A stretch of DNA of 64,000 bases from CAWDJT01 sp963828705 (GCA_963828705.1 CAWHGA010000028.1:1-64000), one strand, 5' to 3'; shown: positions 9,284 to 19,165, numbered from the stretch's first letter. Translations and numbers: made by a program. The notes: generated by a model not told the origin, from the sequence alone.

Positions 9284-10123
9284 GTGAGCACAAGGATCAC
9301 AGTGTTGTGTGAAAATACCGTGCAGGTTCCCGGCCTGCTGGGTGAGCACGGTTTTGCCGCCTTGGTCGAAACCCCGGATACCACCATTCTATTTGACACT
9401 GGCCAGGGCTTCGGCTTGATCCAAAACGCCTTGCGCCTGCAGAAGGACCTGCGAAAGGTCTCCCAGCTAGCTCTCAGCCACGGCCATTTCGACCACACCG
9501 GGGGGTTGCTGGCTTTTCTCGGAGTCCATGGTCCCTGCCCCATTGTGGCTCACCCCGATGTGCTGGCAGAACGCTTTCGCTGGATGCCGGTGGGGCCGGA
9601 GGAAAAGCCCGTTTCTATAGGCATTCCCTGGCGGGAAGCCTACGTTACCAGCCGTGGTGCCCGTTTTCAGTGGCAGACCAGTTTTGCCGAAATCGCCCCC
9701 GATGTCTTCATCACCGGTGAAGTCCCGCGAAAATCTGCTTTCGAAACCGGAGACCCGAAGTTCGTAGTGCGCCAGAACGGCAACTGGGGTCCGGACCCCT
9801 TCCTGGATGATTATTCACTCGTCCTAAAGACCGCTAAGGGCCTGGTGGTCCTGCTGGGCTGCGCGCACGCCGGCCTCATCAATATTCTCGACCATGTGAC
9901 GGCGCAAACTGGGATCGACCACATCCACGCCATCCTAGGCGGCACCCACCTGGGTTTTTCCCCCAAAGCGCAGCTCGACGCAACCATACAGGAATTGCGC
10001 CGGTTCCAGGTCGAGCACCTGGCGGTGAGCCACTGCACCGGGTTGAGCCCTATTGCTCGCCTTGCAGCCGAATTTGGTCTGGGCTTCACCTTTGCCCCGG
10101 TGGGATTCACCCTTGAGGCTTGA
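9284..10123 (+). CDS. MBL-fold metallohydrolase of the dihydropterin/methylpterin type (COG1237-like)
   Basis: 279 residues from GTG 9284, three bases after GAGGAGGAG; the ATG at 9248 is in frame but lies in the inverted-repeat arm and lacks a ribosome binding site. The metal-binding motif LALSHGHFDHTGG (about residues 62-74), LLGCAHAGLIN and ILGGTHLGF mark the metallo-beta-lactamase fold of the group annotated as 7,8-dihydropterin-6-yl-methyl-4-(beta-D-ribofuranosyl)aminobenzene 5'-phosphate synthase-like. In bacteria the substrate of this group is mostly unknown. It is cytoplasmic, with no signal peptide. The gene sits between the acyl-CoA synthetase and the importer; a link to either is not shown. 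Confidence 0.8.
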   Translation: MSTRITVLCENTVQVPGLLGEHGFAALVETPDTTILFDTGQGFGLIQNALRLQKDLRKVSQLALSHGHFDHTGGLLAFLGVHGPCPIVAHPDVLAERFRWMPVGPEEKPVSIGIPWREAYVTSRGARFQWQTSFAEIAPDVFITGEVPRKSAFETGDPKFVVRQNGNWGPDPFLDDYSLVLKTAKGLVVLLGCAHAGLINILDHVTAQTGIDHIHAILGGTHLGFSPKAQLDATIQELRRFQVEHLAVSHCTGLSPIARLAAEFGLGFTFAPVGFTLEA

Positions 10124-10164
10124 CACGGGCACTTCTTAACGCTTGCACTTAGGCCATAACCACC

Positions 10165-11416
10165 ATGCAGCCGCACTCGTTGAAGCAGCCACCCTCAACC
10201 CGGCGCCACCAGCGGCGATCTCTCACGCGCAAGAACTGGGCTGTCATCAACCTCCTGATACTGCTGGGTGTTGCGGCTGGTGCTGCCACCGCTCAGCCGA
10301 CACACAACCCCATCCGTATCGGCGAAGTCAATCCCCTCAGTGGCAAGCTCGCCATGCACGGTCAGGAAATCCATCAGGGAATCGTCTACGCCGTCGAAGA
10401 GATCAACGCCGGGGGAGGACTGCAGGGGCGCCCGGTGGAACTCATCAGCCGCGACGATCAGAGCCAGCCCGATGTGGCCATCAATCAAACTCAGGAATTG
10501 ATCCTTCGCGAAAGAGTGGTCGGGCTCGTGGGCGGCTATGTGGATTCCCTGGTGGGGCCCATCAGTGAAGTGGCCGCCACCCATCACACCCCGTACGTGG
10601 CATCGGCCAGCCTCCAAGGAGCTCTCACCCGAGAACGGCGAAACCCTTATTTTTTCCGGGTTTCTCGGCTCGATGGCGTGGTCATCCCGTTGTGCCAGTT
10701 CATCAAGACGGTACTGCGACCTCGACGCGCGGCCATCATTCACTCTTCCACACCGGGTTCCACGGAATTCGCCCGGGGACGTCAAAACCTGCCTGGAAGC
10801 TGCCGGAATTGCCGTGGTGGTGGACAAGTTCCGTCCCGGCGCCTCCGATTTCTCACCGCTGCTGTTGAAGCTCCGCATGGATACAGTGGATGTGGTGGTT
10901 TCCGGTGGTTTCTATCCAGACCATCTGGTACTCCTGCGGCAGTTGCGCGACCAGCACACCCCGTTCAAGGCCTATCTGGGGCCCTGGGGCATTGCCTACC
11001 AAAGCCTCATCGATGAGTTGGGTGATGTCAGTGAGCATGTCTTTGGCACCTGTGCGTGGAACCCGGGAATCACCACACCCGGGACTGAACAGGAATCGCA
11101 GGCGCTCGTGACAGGATTCCAGAAACGCTTTGGTCAGTTGCCCAACACCACCACCATGCATGGCTATAGTTCAGCCAGAGCCTTACTGACAGCCGTGAAC
11201 CGAGTGCTGCAGCTATCATCAGATCCTACCGGCGATGCCATCCGGCGCGAACTGGCGCAGCTGGATTTGAACCTCCCCATGGAACGACTTCAATTCGATC
11301 AACAGGGAGACCCACTCAACTATCGCCAGGTGGTGGTCCAAATCCAGCATGGTCAGATGGTCGTGGTTTATCCTCCTGATCGAGCTACCGGGCAGGCGAT
11401 TTATCCGGGGCGTTAG
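10165..11416 (+). CDS. branched-chain amino acid type ABC transporter substrate-binding protein, one frameshift
   Basis: Periplasmic binding protein of the HAAT (LivJ/LivK) family. The N-terminus (ATG 10165) has a basic stretch then VINLLILLGVAAGAATAQ, a signal peptide. The mature part begins NPIRIGEVNPLSGKLAMHGQ, and EVAATHHTPYVASAS is typical. At GGGG (10775-10778) one extra G shifts the frame; without it STEFARDVKTCLEAAGI continues through SDFSPLLLKLR, VVSGGFYPDHLVLLRQLRD and TMHGYSSARALLTAV to the stop at 11416, about 416 residues. It heads an importer set with the two permeases and two ATPases downstream. HAAT binding proteins take amino acids, amides or aromatic acids; context (a CoA ligase and CoA-transferases) makes an aromatic acid plausible but unproven. 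Confidence 0.85.
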
Positions 11417-11490
11417 CACCTGCTGCAGAAGTAATTGACATAGACTGCGCCGTCAATCTGACAAAGGCAGGGGTCAGGCGGGGTTGTTGA

Positions 11491-11517
11491 CTGGATTCCG
11501 GCTTCTGCTGGAATGAC
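11491..11517. repeat. REP-like palindromic unit (single copy)
   Basis: CTGGATTCCGGC, a short loop, then GCTGGAATGAC: the same element as at 20567-20636, with one arm altered. It lies between the binding-protein gene and the first permease gene, where an intercistronic hairpin could reduce downstream expression. The rest of 11417-11614 shows no gene. Confidence 0.55.
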
Positions 11518-11614
11518 AAGCAATGATATTTACCCGACCCTTTGCCAGACCATCAAGAGTCGGATCGTTTCAGAACCGGTTCCTTGACCCACGGCTGTCC
11601 ACCCAGGCCCTAGT

Positions 11615-12499
11615 GTGGACGTGTTCATGCGGATGGCACTGCAACTGCTCATCACTGGAATCTCTCTGGGATCGTTTTACACACTCATCGCCATGGGATT
11701 CTCCATCATCTTCGGGGTCACTCGCGCCTTCAATCTGGCCCATGGCGAGATGATCCTGCTTGGGGGATATCTGGCCTATACGCTTCACAAGTTTTGGCAT
11801 CTCCCATTGCTCGCCACTCTGCCCATCTGCATGGCGGCTCTTTCTCTGGTAGCCATCGTGTTGCATGCTTTTCTGCGCAAACTGCACGAACCCTTCGAAA
11901 TGAATAGCCTGGTAGTTACCTTCGGGCTGGCCCTGCTCTCACAGAACCTGCTCTTATTGGGTTTTTCTGCCGATTATCGTTTGATTCCGGTAGAAGGAGG
12001 CGATCTGCTTCACTTCCCGGCTCTGCAATTGGCCATTACCAAGTCGCAGGGCCTGCTCATGGGCCTGTCACTGGCCGCCACCGGGGCGGTCCACTTGCTG
12101 CTGCGCAAGACCTTTCTGGGCAAAGCCCTGCGCGCCACCATCCAGGACCGTGAAGCGGCTGCATTGGCCGGAATCGATGTAACCGCCATGAACCGGGTGG
12201 GATTTGGTTTCGGCGGATTGCTCATCGGCCTGGCCGGCCCATTGTTCGGCCAGATCACTTACCTTCACCCGGCAGGCGGCATCGAAGCCACGGTTATCGC
12301 CGTCGTGATCACCATCTTTGCGGGCGTGGGTCGCACCAGAACCATTCTGGTAGGAGGCTGGCTCCTTGGGATGGCGGAGTCGGCAGCCGCCTTTGGCCTG
12401 GGTTCAAATTGGCGGGAAGGGGTCAGCGCCTTGCTGCTCATCGGGCTGTTGATGTGGAAACCTCGGGGGATCCTTTCCCATGTTGCTGACCAGAGTTAG
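11615..12499 (+). CDS. branched-chain amino acid type ABC transporter permease (LivH-like)
   Basis: 294-residue inner-membrane permease. It opens ALQLLITGISLGSFYTLIAMG and has FNLAHGEMILLGGY, the motif of LivH-type subunits in which the first cytoplasmic segment follows a hydrophobic helix, then about seven further hydrophobic segments. The EAA-like loop contains LRATIQDREAAALAGIDV, expected to contact the ATPases. The frame starts at GTG 11615 without a convincing ribosome binding site; ATG 11627 or 11633 are possible. It is followed 35 bases later by the LivM-like gene. No frameshift is seen. Confidence 0.88.
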   Translation: MDVFMRMALQLLITGISLGSFYTLIAMGFSIIFGVTRAFNLAHGEMILLGGYLAYTLHKFWHLPLLATLPICMAALSLVAIVLHAFLRKLHEPFEMNSLVVTFGLALLSQNLLLLGFSADYRLIPVEGGDLLHFPALQLAITKSQGLLMGLSLAATGAVHLLLRKTFLGKALRATIQDREAAALAGIDVTAMNRVGFGFGGLLIGLAGPLFGQITYLHPAGGIEATVIAVVITIFAGVGRTRTILVGGWLLGMAESAAAFGLGSNWREGVSALLLIGLLMWKPRGILSHVADQS

Positions 12500-12534
12500 A
12501 ATCCACATCCTCAGATTGTGGTCCACAAGCAGAA

Positions 12535-13521
12535 GTGATGGCTGATTATCTCCACCAACGTAATAGAGTTTTGCTGCCTGCGGTGATCCTGACTTGCATT
12601 CTGGGGTGCTGGCCTTTGCTGGTCAGCGACGCCCGCCTCTACTATCAGGTCCTGACCATGGCGTTTCTCTATGGCGCCCTGGCCCTCGCCTGGAATGTTT
12701 ATGCTCTCACCGGCGCTATTTCCCTGGGACATGCCGCTTTCTTTGGCCTGGGCGCCTACGGCTCGGCCCTGCTGGGTCACTACTGGCGCTGGCCGGTTTG
12801 GCTAGCCATTTTAGTGGGATCGCTGGCCGGGGCCGGATATGGAGCCCTGTGGGGCATTGCCTTCCGCCGTCTACGGGGCCCCTATTTCGCCCTGGCCTCC
12901 CTGGCCGCGGTCGAAATCCCCAGGGTGGTGATCGACAACTGGGATTCCCTGACCTTTGGGTCACTTGGAATGGTCGGCATCAACAAGCTGCCCTCGGTCC
13001 ATCTTGGCCGCTGGGGGCTGACTCTGGGTCGAGAACCCGGCGGGCAGTACTATCTCCTCCTGGGTATTGTGGCTCTCTTTGGCTGGGTCCATCGGGGTGC
13101 CCTTCGATCACGATGGGGTTGGGCCATTCGTGCCATCCGCGAAAATGAAGTGACCGCAGCAACCATTGGTATTGATGTGTTCCGGACCCGATTCCTGGCC
13201 CTGCTGGTGAGTTCTTACCTGACTGCTGTGTGTGGTGGTCTGTATGCCCATCTGGTGGGATTGATCGAACCAAGTCTGGTGTTCACCTTGCATTGGTCCG
13301 CGCTGCCACTGGTTCTTACCATGTTTGGCGGGCGTTGCCATGCTTGGGGACCGGTATTGGGCACCCTAATACTATACCCGCTGGACCAGTTGGTGTTTCA
13401 TCCATGGCTGCCGGCTGGGCATTTGGCCCTTTACGGTCTGGCGATCCTTGTCACCGTTTTCTTTTTCCCTCAAGGCGTGGCCACATGGTTGCAACAACGT
13501 CTCCGCTCTGCCTCGAATTGA
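12535..13521 (+). CDS. branched-chain amino acid type ABC transporter permease (LivM-like)
   Basis: 328-residue second permease of the importer. The start is GTG 12535 or the next codon ATG 12538. Family features are LAWNVYALTGAISLGHAAFFGLGAYGS near residue 60, LRGPYFALASLAAVEIPRVV, and the coupling loop WGWAIRAIRENEVTAATIGIDV. Around nine hydrophobic helices are visible. The 3' end overlaps the ATPase gene by 37 bases, which suggests coupled translation. The frame is intact. Confidence 0.88.
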   Translation: MMADYLHQRNRVLLPAVILTCILGCWPLLVSDARLYYQVLTMAFLYGALALAWNVYALTGAISLGHAAFFGLGAYGSALLGHYWRWPVWLAILVGSLAGAGYGALWGIAFRRLRGPYFALASLAAVEIPRVVIDNWDSLTFGSLGMVGINKLPSVHLGRWGLTLGREPGGQYYLLLGIVALFGWVHRGALRSRWGWAIRAIRENEVTAATIGIDVFRTRFLALLVSSYLTAVCGGLYAHLVGLIEPSLVFTLHWSALPLVLTMFGGRCHAWGPVLGTLILYPLDQLVFHPWLPAGHLALYGLAILVTVFFFPQGVATWLQQRLRSASN

Positions 13522-14264
13522 ATCAAGTTTCCATATCCTTTGGCAGACACCGCGTACTGAAGGATTTCAGCCTCGCCGTCGGCGAAAAGGAAATCGTCGG
13601 CATCGTAGGTCCCAATGGCGCCGGCAAGACCACGCTGTTTAACGTCATTGCCGGGCAGCTTAGACCATCTCGAGGCGCTATTCGATACTATCGTGAAGAC
13701 ATCAGTGGCTGGCCACCACACAGGATCTGTCATGCCGGTATTGGCAGGACTTTTCAGATCGCCCGTTGTTTCCCCGAAATGACCGCCATGGAAAACGTGA
13801 TGATGGCGCTGTGGTTTGGGAAAACCGAGCCACGGCCGGCGCTGGAATGCCGTGATGAAGCCCAGGATCTGTTGCGGATGGTGGGTTTGGAACCCAAGAT
13901 AACGACCCGCGCCCGGGAGCTGACCCTGTCCGAATTGCGTCGTCTGGAAGTGGCGCGGGCGCTGGGCACCCGACCGCGCCTGCTGCTGCTGGACGAGATT
14001 GCAGCCGGTCTCAGCCCGCAGGCGGTCAAACAGTCCGTGGAACTGGTGGAGTCACTCCGAAACCGTGGCCTTACCATGCTCATTACCGACCATTTCCTCA
14101 ACCTAACGGTTAAGGTATCGGATCGTTTGGTAGCCCTCGATCAGGGCGATAAAATCGCGGAAGGCTCACCATACGAAGTCATGGCCCACCCCAATGTGGT
14201 GTCTGCTTACCTGGGAGAGCGGCAAAAAGATGAAGGTGAAGAGGAGGTGGAACAGCCTCGATGA
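13485..14264 (+). CDS. branched-chain amino acid type ABC transporter ATPase (LivG-like)
   Basis: 259 residues from ATG 13485, inside the end of the permease gene; the frame is open further upstream but that part is a shadow of the permease. Walker A GPNGAGKTTLFNVI, Q-loop GIGRTFQIARCFPEMT, Walker B RLLLLDEIAAGL and H-loop ITDHFL are present. The signature reads LTLSELRRLEVARAL in place of the LSGGQ-like or LSYGQ form, an unusual but readable variant. The tail AYLGERQKDEGEEEVEQPR is more acidic than is common. The stop overlaps the LivF-like start by four bases. Confidence 0.88.
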   Translation: MVATTSPLCLELNQVSISFGRHRVLKDFSLAVGEKEIVGIVGPNGAGKTTLFNVIAGQLRPSRGAIRYYREDISGWPPHRICHAGIGRTFQIARCFPEMTAMENVMMALWFGKTEPRPALECRDEAQDLLRMVGLEPKITTRARELTLSELRRLEVARALGTRPRLLLLDEIAAGLSPQAVKQSVELVESLRNRGLTMLITDHFLNLTVKVSDRLVALDQGDKIAEGSPYEVMAHPNVVSAYLGERQKDEGEEEVEQPR

Positions 14265-14992
14265 AAATGGGCGAAGACCCCCAAGACTTGCTGAATATTG
14301 AGCAATTGTCGGTGGGATATCGATCTCTGCCGGTCTTAGAAGACCTTTCCTTGACTGTTGGCAAACAGCGCATTGTGGCCGTAGTGGGTCCCAACGGCGC
14401 CGGCAAAACCACCCTGCTCAAGGCCGTCGGTGGCTTGATCCGCCCGGTGGAAGGGCGGATTCGGTTCGCCGGCGAAGCCATCGAAACCCTGCCGGTCCAG
14501 GATATCGTGCGGCGCGGCATTATTTACGTACCCGAAGGGATGAAGGTATTTCCGCAGATGACCGTCCTGGAAAACCTTGAAATCGGCGGCTACTTGAACC
14601 GCTCACGGATTCGGGCCGGCTTGGAACTGGTTTTTGGGCTCTTTCCGGAGCTTCGCGACAGGCTTCGGGAGCAGGCCGGGGTCCTGAGCGGCGGTCAGCA
14701 ACGGATGGTGACCCTCGGCCGCGGATTGATGGCTGAGTCCCGATTACTCCTCCTGGATGACCCGTTCATCGGCCTAAGCCCTAAATTCGTCAAGATTTTC
14801 TGCAGCACCTTTCGATCCCTGAGGCAAAATGGTATGACCCTGCTGATAGCCGGGCAACACGTTCGCCGCATTCTCAACGTCGCCGATGCGGCCTTTCTGA
14901 TGGAAGACGGCACCATCACCCTGACCGGTTCCGGCCCGGGCATTCTCCACCATCACCACCTCCAGCAAATCCTGTTCGGAGTTGACCCCTGA
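14261..14992 (+). CDS. branched-chain amino acid type ABC transporter ATPase (LivF-like)
   Basis: 243-residue second ATPase. Walker A GPNGAGKTTLLKAV, then RGIIYVPEGMKVFPQMTVLENLEIGGY (the LivF-type PEG motif), signature LSGGQQRMVTLGRGL and Walker B RLLLLDDPFIGLSP, with Asp where the catalytic Glu usually stands (LLLDEP to LLLDDP). The H-loop position reads IAGQHVRRIL. The Glu-to-Asp change may lower ATPase rate, with the LivG-like partner keeping its Glu. It is the last gene of the plus-strand importer and is followed by hairpins facing the convergent CoA-transferase gene. Confidence 0.87.
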   Translation: MKMGEDPQDLLNIEQLSVGYRSLPVLEDLSLTVGKQRIVAVVGPNGAGKTTLLKAVGGLIRPVEGRIRFAGEAIETLPVQDIVRRGIIYVPEGMKVFPQMTVLENLEIGGYLNRSRIRAGLELVFGLFPELRDRLREQAGVLSGGQQRMVTLGRGLMAESRLLLLDDPFIGLSPKFVKIFCSTFRSLRQNGMTLLIAGQHVRRILNVADAAFLMEDGTITLTGSGPGILHHHHLQQILFGVDP

Positions 14993-15300
14993 ACAGATAT
15001 GGCTGCTGCGCAAGTCTTTACGATGAATATAAGAACATCCTTTGAGGCACATGTTCCGCTTTTGGGCGCAAACAGATGGATTACACTTTGTTAGGCGCCT
15101 ACGCTCTTGTGGCTGGCTATCCCCGAACGAGGCAGGGCCTGGATTTTCTGGTCAGCACCCTGTAGGGGCGCCTTATCCGCAAATAACTCATGGAACCGCA
15201 TTTCAGGTTCTTGCCATGAAGCTACTTGGAAGTTCTGGGTAAGAAAAGCCGGTGAGCTTCGCCAAGGCACAAGGGTGATCTTGGTCTGCCCACAAACGAA

Positions 15301-15377
15301 GGGGGAGTGCCTACCGGCACCCCCCTGGGATCCAATCGGCCGCCCGGTGATGCGAACCGCAGCGCGCTCACCGGGCG
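15301..15377. terminator. two hairpins between convergent importer and CoA-transferase genes
   Basis: GGGGGAGTGCC (15301-15311) can pair with GGCACCCCCC (15316-15325) with one bulge, and CGCCCGGTGA (15341-15350) is the exact reverse complement of TCACCGGGCG (15368-15377). Neither has a long T-run, but the position fits bidirectional transcription termination. The rest of 14993-15387 shows no recognisable gene. Confidence 0.45.
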
Positions 15378-15387
15378 TTCGGCACAA

Positions 15388-16752
15388 CTAGACGATATCC
15401 CGCTTCTTCCATTCGGACAGCGTTTCCTTACCGATTCCGAGGTATCTCTGGTAGAGGTACTCGTTGTCGGCACCCACCGGGCGGCAGACCCATTTGGTAC
15501 GGCCCGGGGTCAGGGTCATTTTCCAGACCGAGGCCTGGAGCGCCACTTCGCCGTAGTAGGGATCGGTGCCCTTGTCGAAGACCCCACGTTCCCACCAGTT
15601 TTCGTCTTCAAAACAGTCCTTGATATCGGCCATTTTTGCCGTGGCCACCACACCCGGACCAAGCCGATTAATGCTGTAGTCCTGGACCATTTCCAGGATT
15701 TCATCGGAAGTGTAGTTCACGGACCACTTCTCGATTTCTTGATGCATGGCAGGCTGATTGTCCTTGTTGAGCCGATCGAAAATGGTGGGGTAGCGCTGCC
15801 GGAACTCAGGATTCTTCATGATGTTGGTAAGACCTTCCCAGTTGACGTCACTGAAACCGGCGATAAAGCTGTAACCATCCTTGGTCTTGACGATGGTGTA
15901 GGGAAACACCGCACTGTCATAAGCGCCGACCAGACCACGCAACTTGCCTGTGGTATGGTAGTACTGAATGTGATAATCGGCAAAGCGCAGTTCCGCTTCC
16001 GGGGGAGCCACATCGACCATCTGTCCCTCACCCGTCTTCTCTCGATGATGCAGCGCCGTCAGGATGCCAAACGCCAGCCAGGAGCCACCGGCATACCATC
16101 CCATCCAGGTACCTTCCTTGGTCGGCACGTTCCAGGGCTTCGGCCCTGAACCATCTTCCGGCTCCCCGGTAAGTGCCATCACGCCAGACAGGGCCTGGTT
16201 GCAGATGTCATAATCCGGTTTGCCGCAGCCCGCTTCCGGGCCAAAGTGACCATAGGTGTAGAGCGCACCATAGATCAGGCGGGGGTTGATGTCTTTGAGA
16301 TGGCGGTAACTCAACCCATACCCGTCCATCACTCCTGGTTTGGAAGTCTCAATGACCACATCGGCCTGAGCTGCAAGACGACGGAACGCCTCCTGGCCTT
16401 CTGCGGTCTTCAAATTGAGGGTCATATGCATCTTGTTGCGACCTTCCACCAGGTAGCCCAGTCCGGTACCCTTGTGCTGATAGCCGAAGGGGCTGAAATA
16501 CCGGGCCAGGTCGCCCTCCGGGGGCTCGATGCGAATCACATCGGCGCCGAACTCAGCCAGTATGGATGAGGCAAACAGGCCGCCAATGTTCCCATAGCTC
16601 ACGTCCAGAACCATCAGGTCATCGAGGGCTTCGGGTTTCAGGTGGTTGGTCTTGGGATCATCGGCTTCACGGATCCAGTCGACCCACGTGCGGTCGGATT
16701 CAACAGCAAAGTCTTCATAAGGCAGGGTGGTGGTGATTTTCGGCAAGGACAT
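15388..16752 (-). CDS. class III (CaiB/BaiF family) CoA-transferase, subunit A of a pair
   Basis: 454 residues from ATG 16752, preceded by AAAGGAG at good spacing; an in-frame ATG at 16776 is less likely. The family core is clear: LMVLDVSYGNIGGLFASSILAEFGADVIRIEPPEGD, LNLKTAEGQEAFRRLAAQADVVIETSKPG, and catalytic Asp182 in KPDYDICNQALSG, which forms the CoA-ester intermediate in this class. These enzymes move CoA between two acids without ATP. It lies 45 bases after a second, different family member, so a heteromer like BbsEF (benzylsuccinate) or SptAB (phthalate) is possible. That comparison rests on arrangement, not on residue-level proof. The frame is intact. Confidence 0.85.
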   Translation of the reverse strand: MSLPKITTTLPYEDFAVESDRTWVDWIREADDPKTNHLKPEALDDLMVLDVSYGNIGGLFASSILAEFGADVIRIEPPEGDLARYFSPFGYQHKGTGLGYLVEGRNKMHMTLNLKTAEGQEAFRRLAAQADVVIETSKPGVMDGYGLSYRHLKDINPRLIYGALYTYGHFGPEAGCGKPDYDICNQALSGVMALTGEPEDGSGPKPWNVPTKEGTWMGWYAGGSWLAFGILTALHHREKTGEGQMVDVAPPEAELRFADYHIQYYHTTGKLRGLVGAYDSAVFPYTIVKTKDGYSFIAGFSDVNWEGLTNIMKNPEFRQRYPTIFDRLNKDNQPAMHQEIEKWSVNYTSDEILEMVQDYSINRLGPGVVATAKMADIKDCFEDENWWERGVFDKGTDPYYGEVALQASVWKMTLTPGRTKWVCRPVGADNEYLYQRYLGIGKETLSEWKKRDIV

Positions 16753-16797
16753 GGATTTTGCTCCTTTCGCATGCAAAGCAACGGGCTGGAGAACTTC

Positions 16798-18139
16798 TTA
16801 CATAATCACGCCGGCTTTTCCATCCCAGTCACTGGGAGGTTTGCGGCCCGGAGGATTCTCCACCCACTTGCCGATGATCTTCTTTTCAGCCAGCGCCTCG
16901 ATCTGGTAAGTGCGCAGGCTCAAGAACTTGCGCAGCACAAACTCGTTGTCCAAGCCCACCGGTTTGTTGGCCCACTTGAGGCGTCCCGGGGTTTTGGAGA
17001 GTTTGGCCGGCGAACCCACTTCCACCATCTTCCCGTACATGGGATCGTCATATTCGAACATGGTTGCCCGGGCGCGCAGGTGAGCCGATTCATACTGATC
17101 CTTGGCATTCACGACGGGGCTTGAGGCAAACCCATACTCGCCCCCCAAACGGTCCACTTCCGCAACTGTTCTTCCCTTGGCCCATTCGCGAATGATATCC
17201 AGCAAAGCCGTGGCATTTTCATCTTTGAGCCGGCTCAAAATTTGCGCAAAGCTAGGATTGTCAGCCAATTCCGGCTTCCCCATGGCTTGACAGAGGCTGC
17301 GGAACTCGGCGTCGCTCCCGGCAGCCAGCGCCACGAAACCATCCTTGCACTGGAACATATCCGACGGACAGATGGCCAGGTCGCGATTCCCGGTTTGGGG
17401 CCGGTTGTATTTCTCAAGGTAGTAGTAGATCCAACTCCAATCCAACACCCGCATCAGCCCCTCGCCCTGGGAAAACTCTATGAATTGACCCTTCCCGGTA
17501 CGATCCCGATAATGGAGCGCCGCCAACACGCCCAGGGACCCCAGGTGGGCACCGAAGTAATCGCCGATGAAAACGCCGGTCTTGAGGGGCAACCGCCCGG
17601 GAAAACCAGTGGTCGCCAGTAGACCGCTCACCGTCTGGGCCACCGCGTCGTAGGAAGCTCGTCCAACGGAATACTCACCCCACTGACCAAAGCCGTTCAA
17701 AGCGATGTAAATGAGTCCCGGGTTCATTTCGCTCAGTTGCTTGTATCCGATCCCCCAGCGATCCATGGTCCCGGCACGGAGGTTTTCCACGACGACGTCG
17801 CACTTCTGTGCGAGACGTCGAAAAATTTCGGCGCCCGTCGAGGTTCTCACATCCAACGCCAGATGATATTTATTGTGGTTTTGCGGCATCTGACCTAATG
17901 GAAGCATTCTTCCAAAAAGTCCCATAGGGTGTCACCGAGCGCATGGTGTCGCCTGCCCCGGGCAGTTCCACCTTGATGACCTCAGCCCCAAATTCACCTA
18001 GATAGTCGGGTACTGCCGGCCCCAAAATGAGTGTACACAACTCCAGGATGCGGATTCCGCGCAGCGCTTCAGGTTTCGCAAAAATCTTAGATTTATCGAA
18101 TTCTTGGTTAGTCCAGGCCAAATAGTCCTCGCGACTCAT
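16798..18139 (-). CDS. class III (CaiB/BaiF family) CoA-transferase, subunit B of a pair, one frameshift
   Basis: The start is ATG 18139, a few bases after AAGGAGAAG. The N-terminal piece has ALRGIRILELCTLILGPAVP and YLGEFGAEVIKVELPGAGD, then a shift at about 17918-17926 (PYG to LFGRMLPLGQMPQNHNKYH) leads into the main frame with CDVVVENLRAGTMDRWGIGY, catalytic Asp in GRASYDAVAQTVSG and GFPGRLPLKTGVFIGDY. The C-terminus ends near KWVENPPGRKPPSDWDG. About 446 residues, similar in length to subunit A but clearly diverged from it. The pair is transcribed away from aspC and toward the importer genes. The acid substrate is unknown. Confidence 0.83.
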
Positions 18140-19165
18140 GTCTTCTCCTTGTCCAGTAGATGAGGCGGTGGTCTTGCGCTAAAGAACATTTCAACGACTA
18201 CATTCGGTTATCCTCCCACCTCCTTTCCAGCAGCCAAGGGGCCACCAAGGATGGTCCGCAGGGACCATAAAGTCAGATCCGTACCCGAACAGCACCCGCA
18301 CAGCTCTGCCGGAACACCACGAAACCGAGGATTGCCAGACAGAAATGACAACGCTGAGCCGAAACTGGAGTACCAGTCCGAACATAGCATTGTTAACCTT
18401 GCCGGTGGCGGCTGTGCGAGTCACTTCGCTTATCGATGCGATGGGCCCCCAGGTGGGTCAACAACGGCCGTTTAGCAGGGAAAGCACGAACGGTTCACGT
18501 CACGAGAAGAGGAGATCGCGAACGAAGAGCACTGGCAGAATATGCCAAAATCAGCGAGAATTAAGAGATCGAACACATCGAGAACTTCGAACAATAAACC
18601 ACAATCTTGCCCATATAGCGGCGGCTGTTAGCAGAAACTCCTGAGTCGGTCAAGTCACTTCGTGAAAACTAACACTCTTTGGAAATTGGTAGTCGCCAGC
18701 AGATAGTGTGGCTTGCAGGTGATCCGCTTGTTGTGAGGCGCTTCGCGCCGAGTCAACATGCGGACAAATCCGAGCGCATGGTGCCGGCGCGAGCGTCCGG
18801 CAACAAGGGTTTCTCCAACGCAAAACAAATGATTTATTGGATCCACGAGGTCTTCGGAGGACGTCATTCTCGAGCCGGTGCATATGCGCAAGCTCCAGGA
18901 TTTGGCTCCAGGCAACAATTTCCACTCAAGGCCTATCCATAAATAACTGTTGCCGGCGGGGACAAGCCCCAATCCTACCACAAGCACACGGCCCGTGCTG
19001 TCGGAGTGGGCTTTAAGGCCCGCCTGCTGATCGGCGCAGATCGAGATACCTATGGATGGACACCCCTTACCAAAATGGGGGAGGAAAGAACTCACCGCTC
19101 ATGGCTGCAAGCCTGGCAACCATGAGCCCCGGCGAGGACGGATCGGGGCGGTTGCAGCGAGGCCC
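18140..19165. other. 1-kb stretch without a recognisable gene, holding one inverted REP pair
   Basis: Longest gene-poor stretch in the window. Short frames on both strands lack family motifs and ribosome binding sites. No insertion-sequence ends, tRNA or riboswitch shape was found. The one structured element is the inverted repeat pair at 18946-19032, listed separately. A gene remnant beyond recognition cannot be excluded. Confidence 0.5.
18946..19032. repeat. REPIN-like inverted pair of REP-type palindromes
   Basis: On the minus strand a unit beginning TGTGGTAGGATTGGGGC with stem GGGGC/CCCCG lies at about 18951-18982; on the plus strand a related unit beginning TGTCGGAGTGGGC with stem GGGC/GCCC lies at about 18999-19030. 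They face each other across AGCAC-ACGGCCC-GTGCT, itself a small palindrome. The TGT-GGAG-GGGC head followed by a GC hairpin is the form of REP sequences in several proteobacteria. No RAYT transposase gene lies in the window. Confidence 0.5.
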
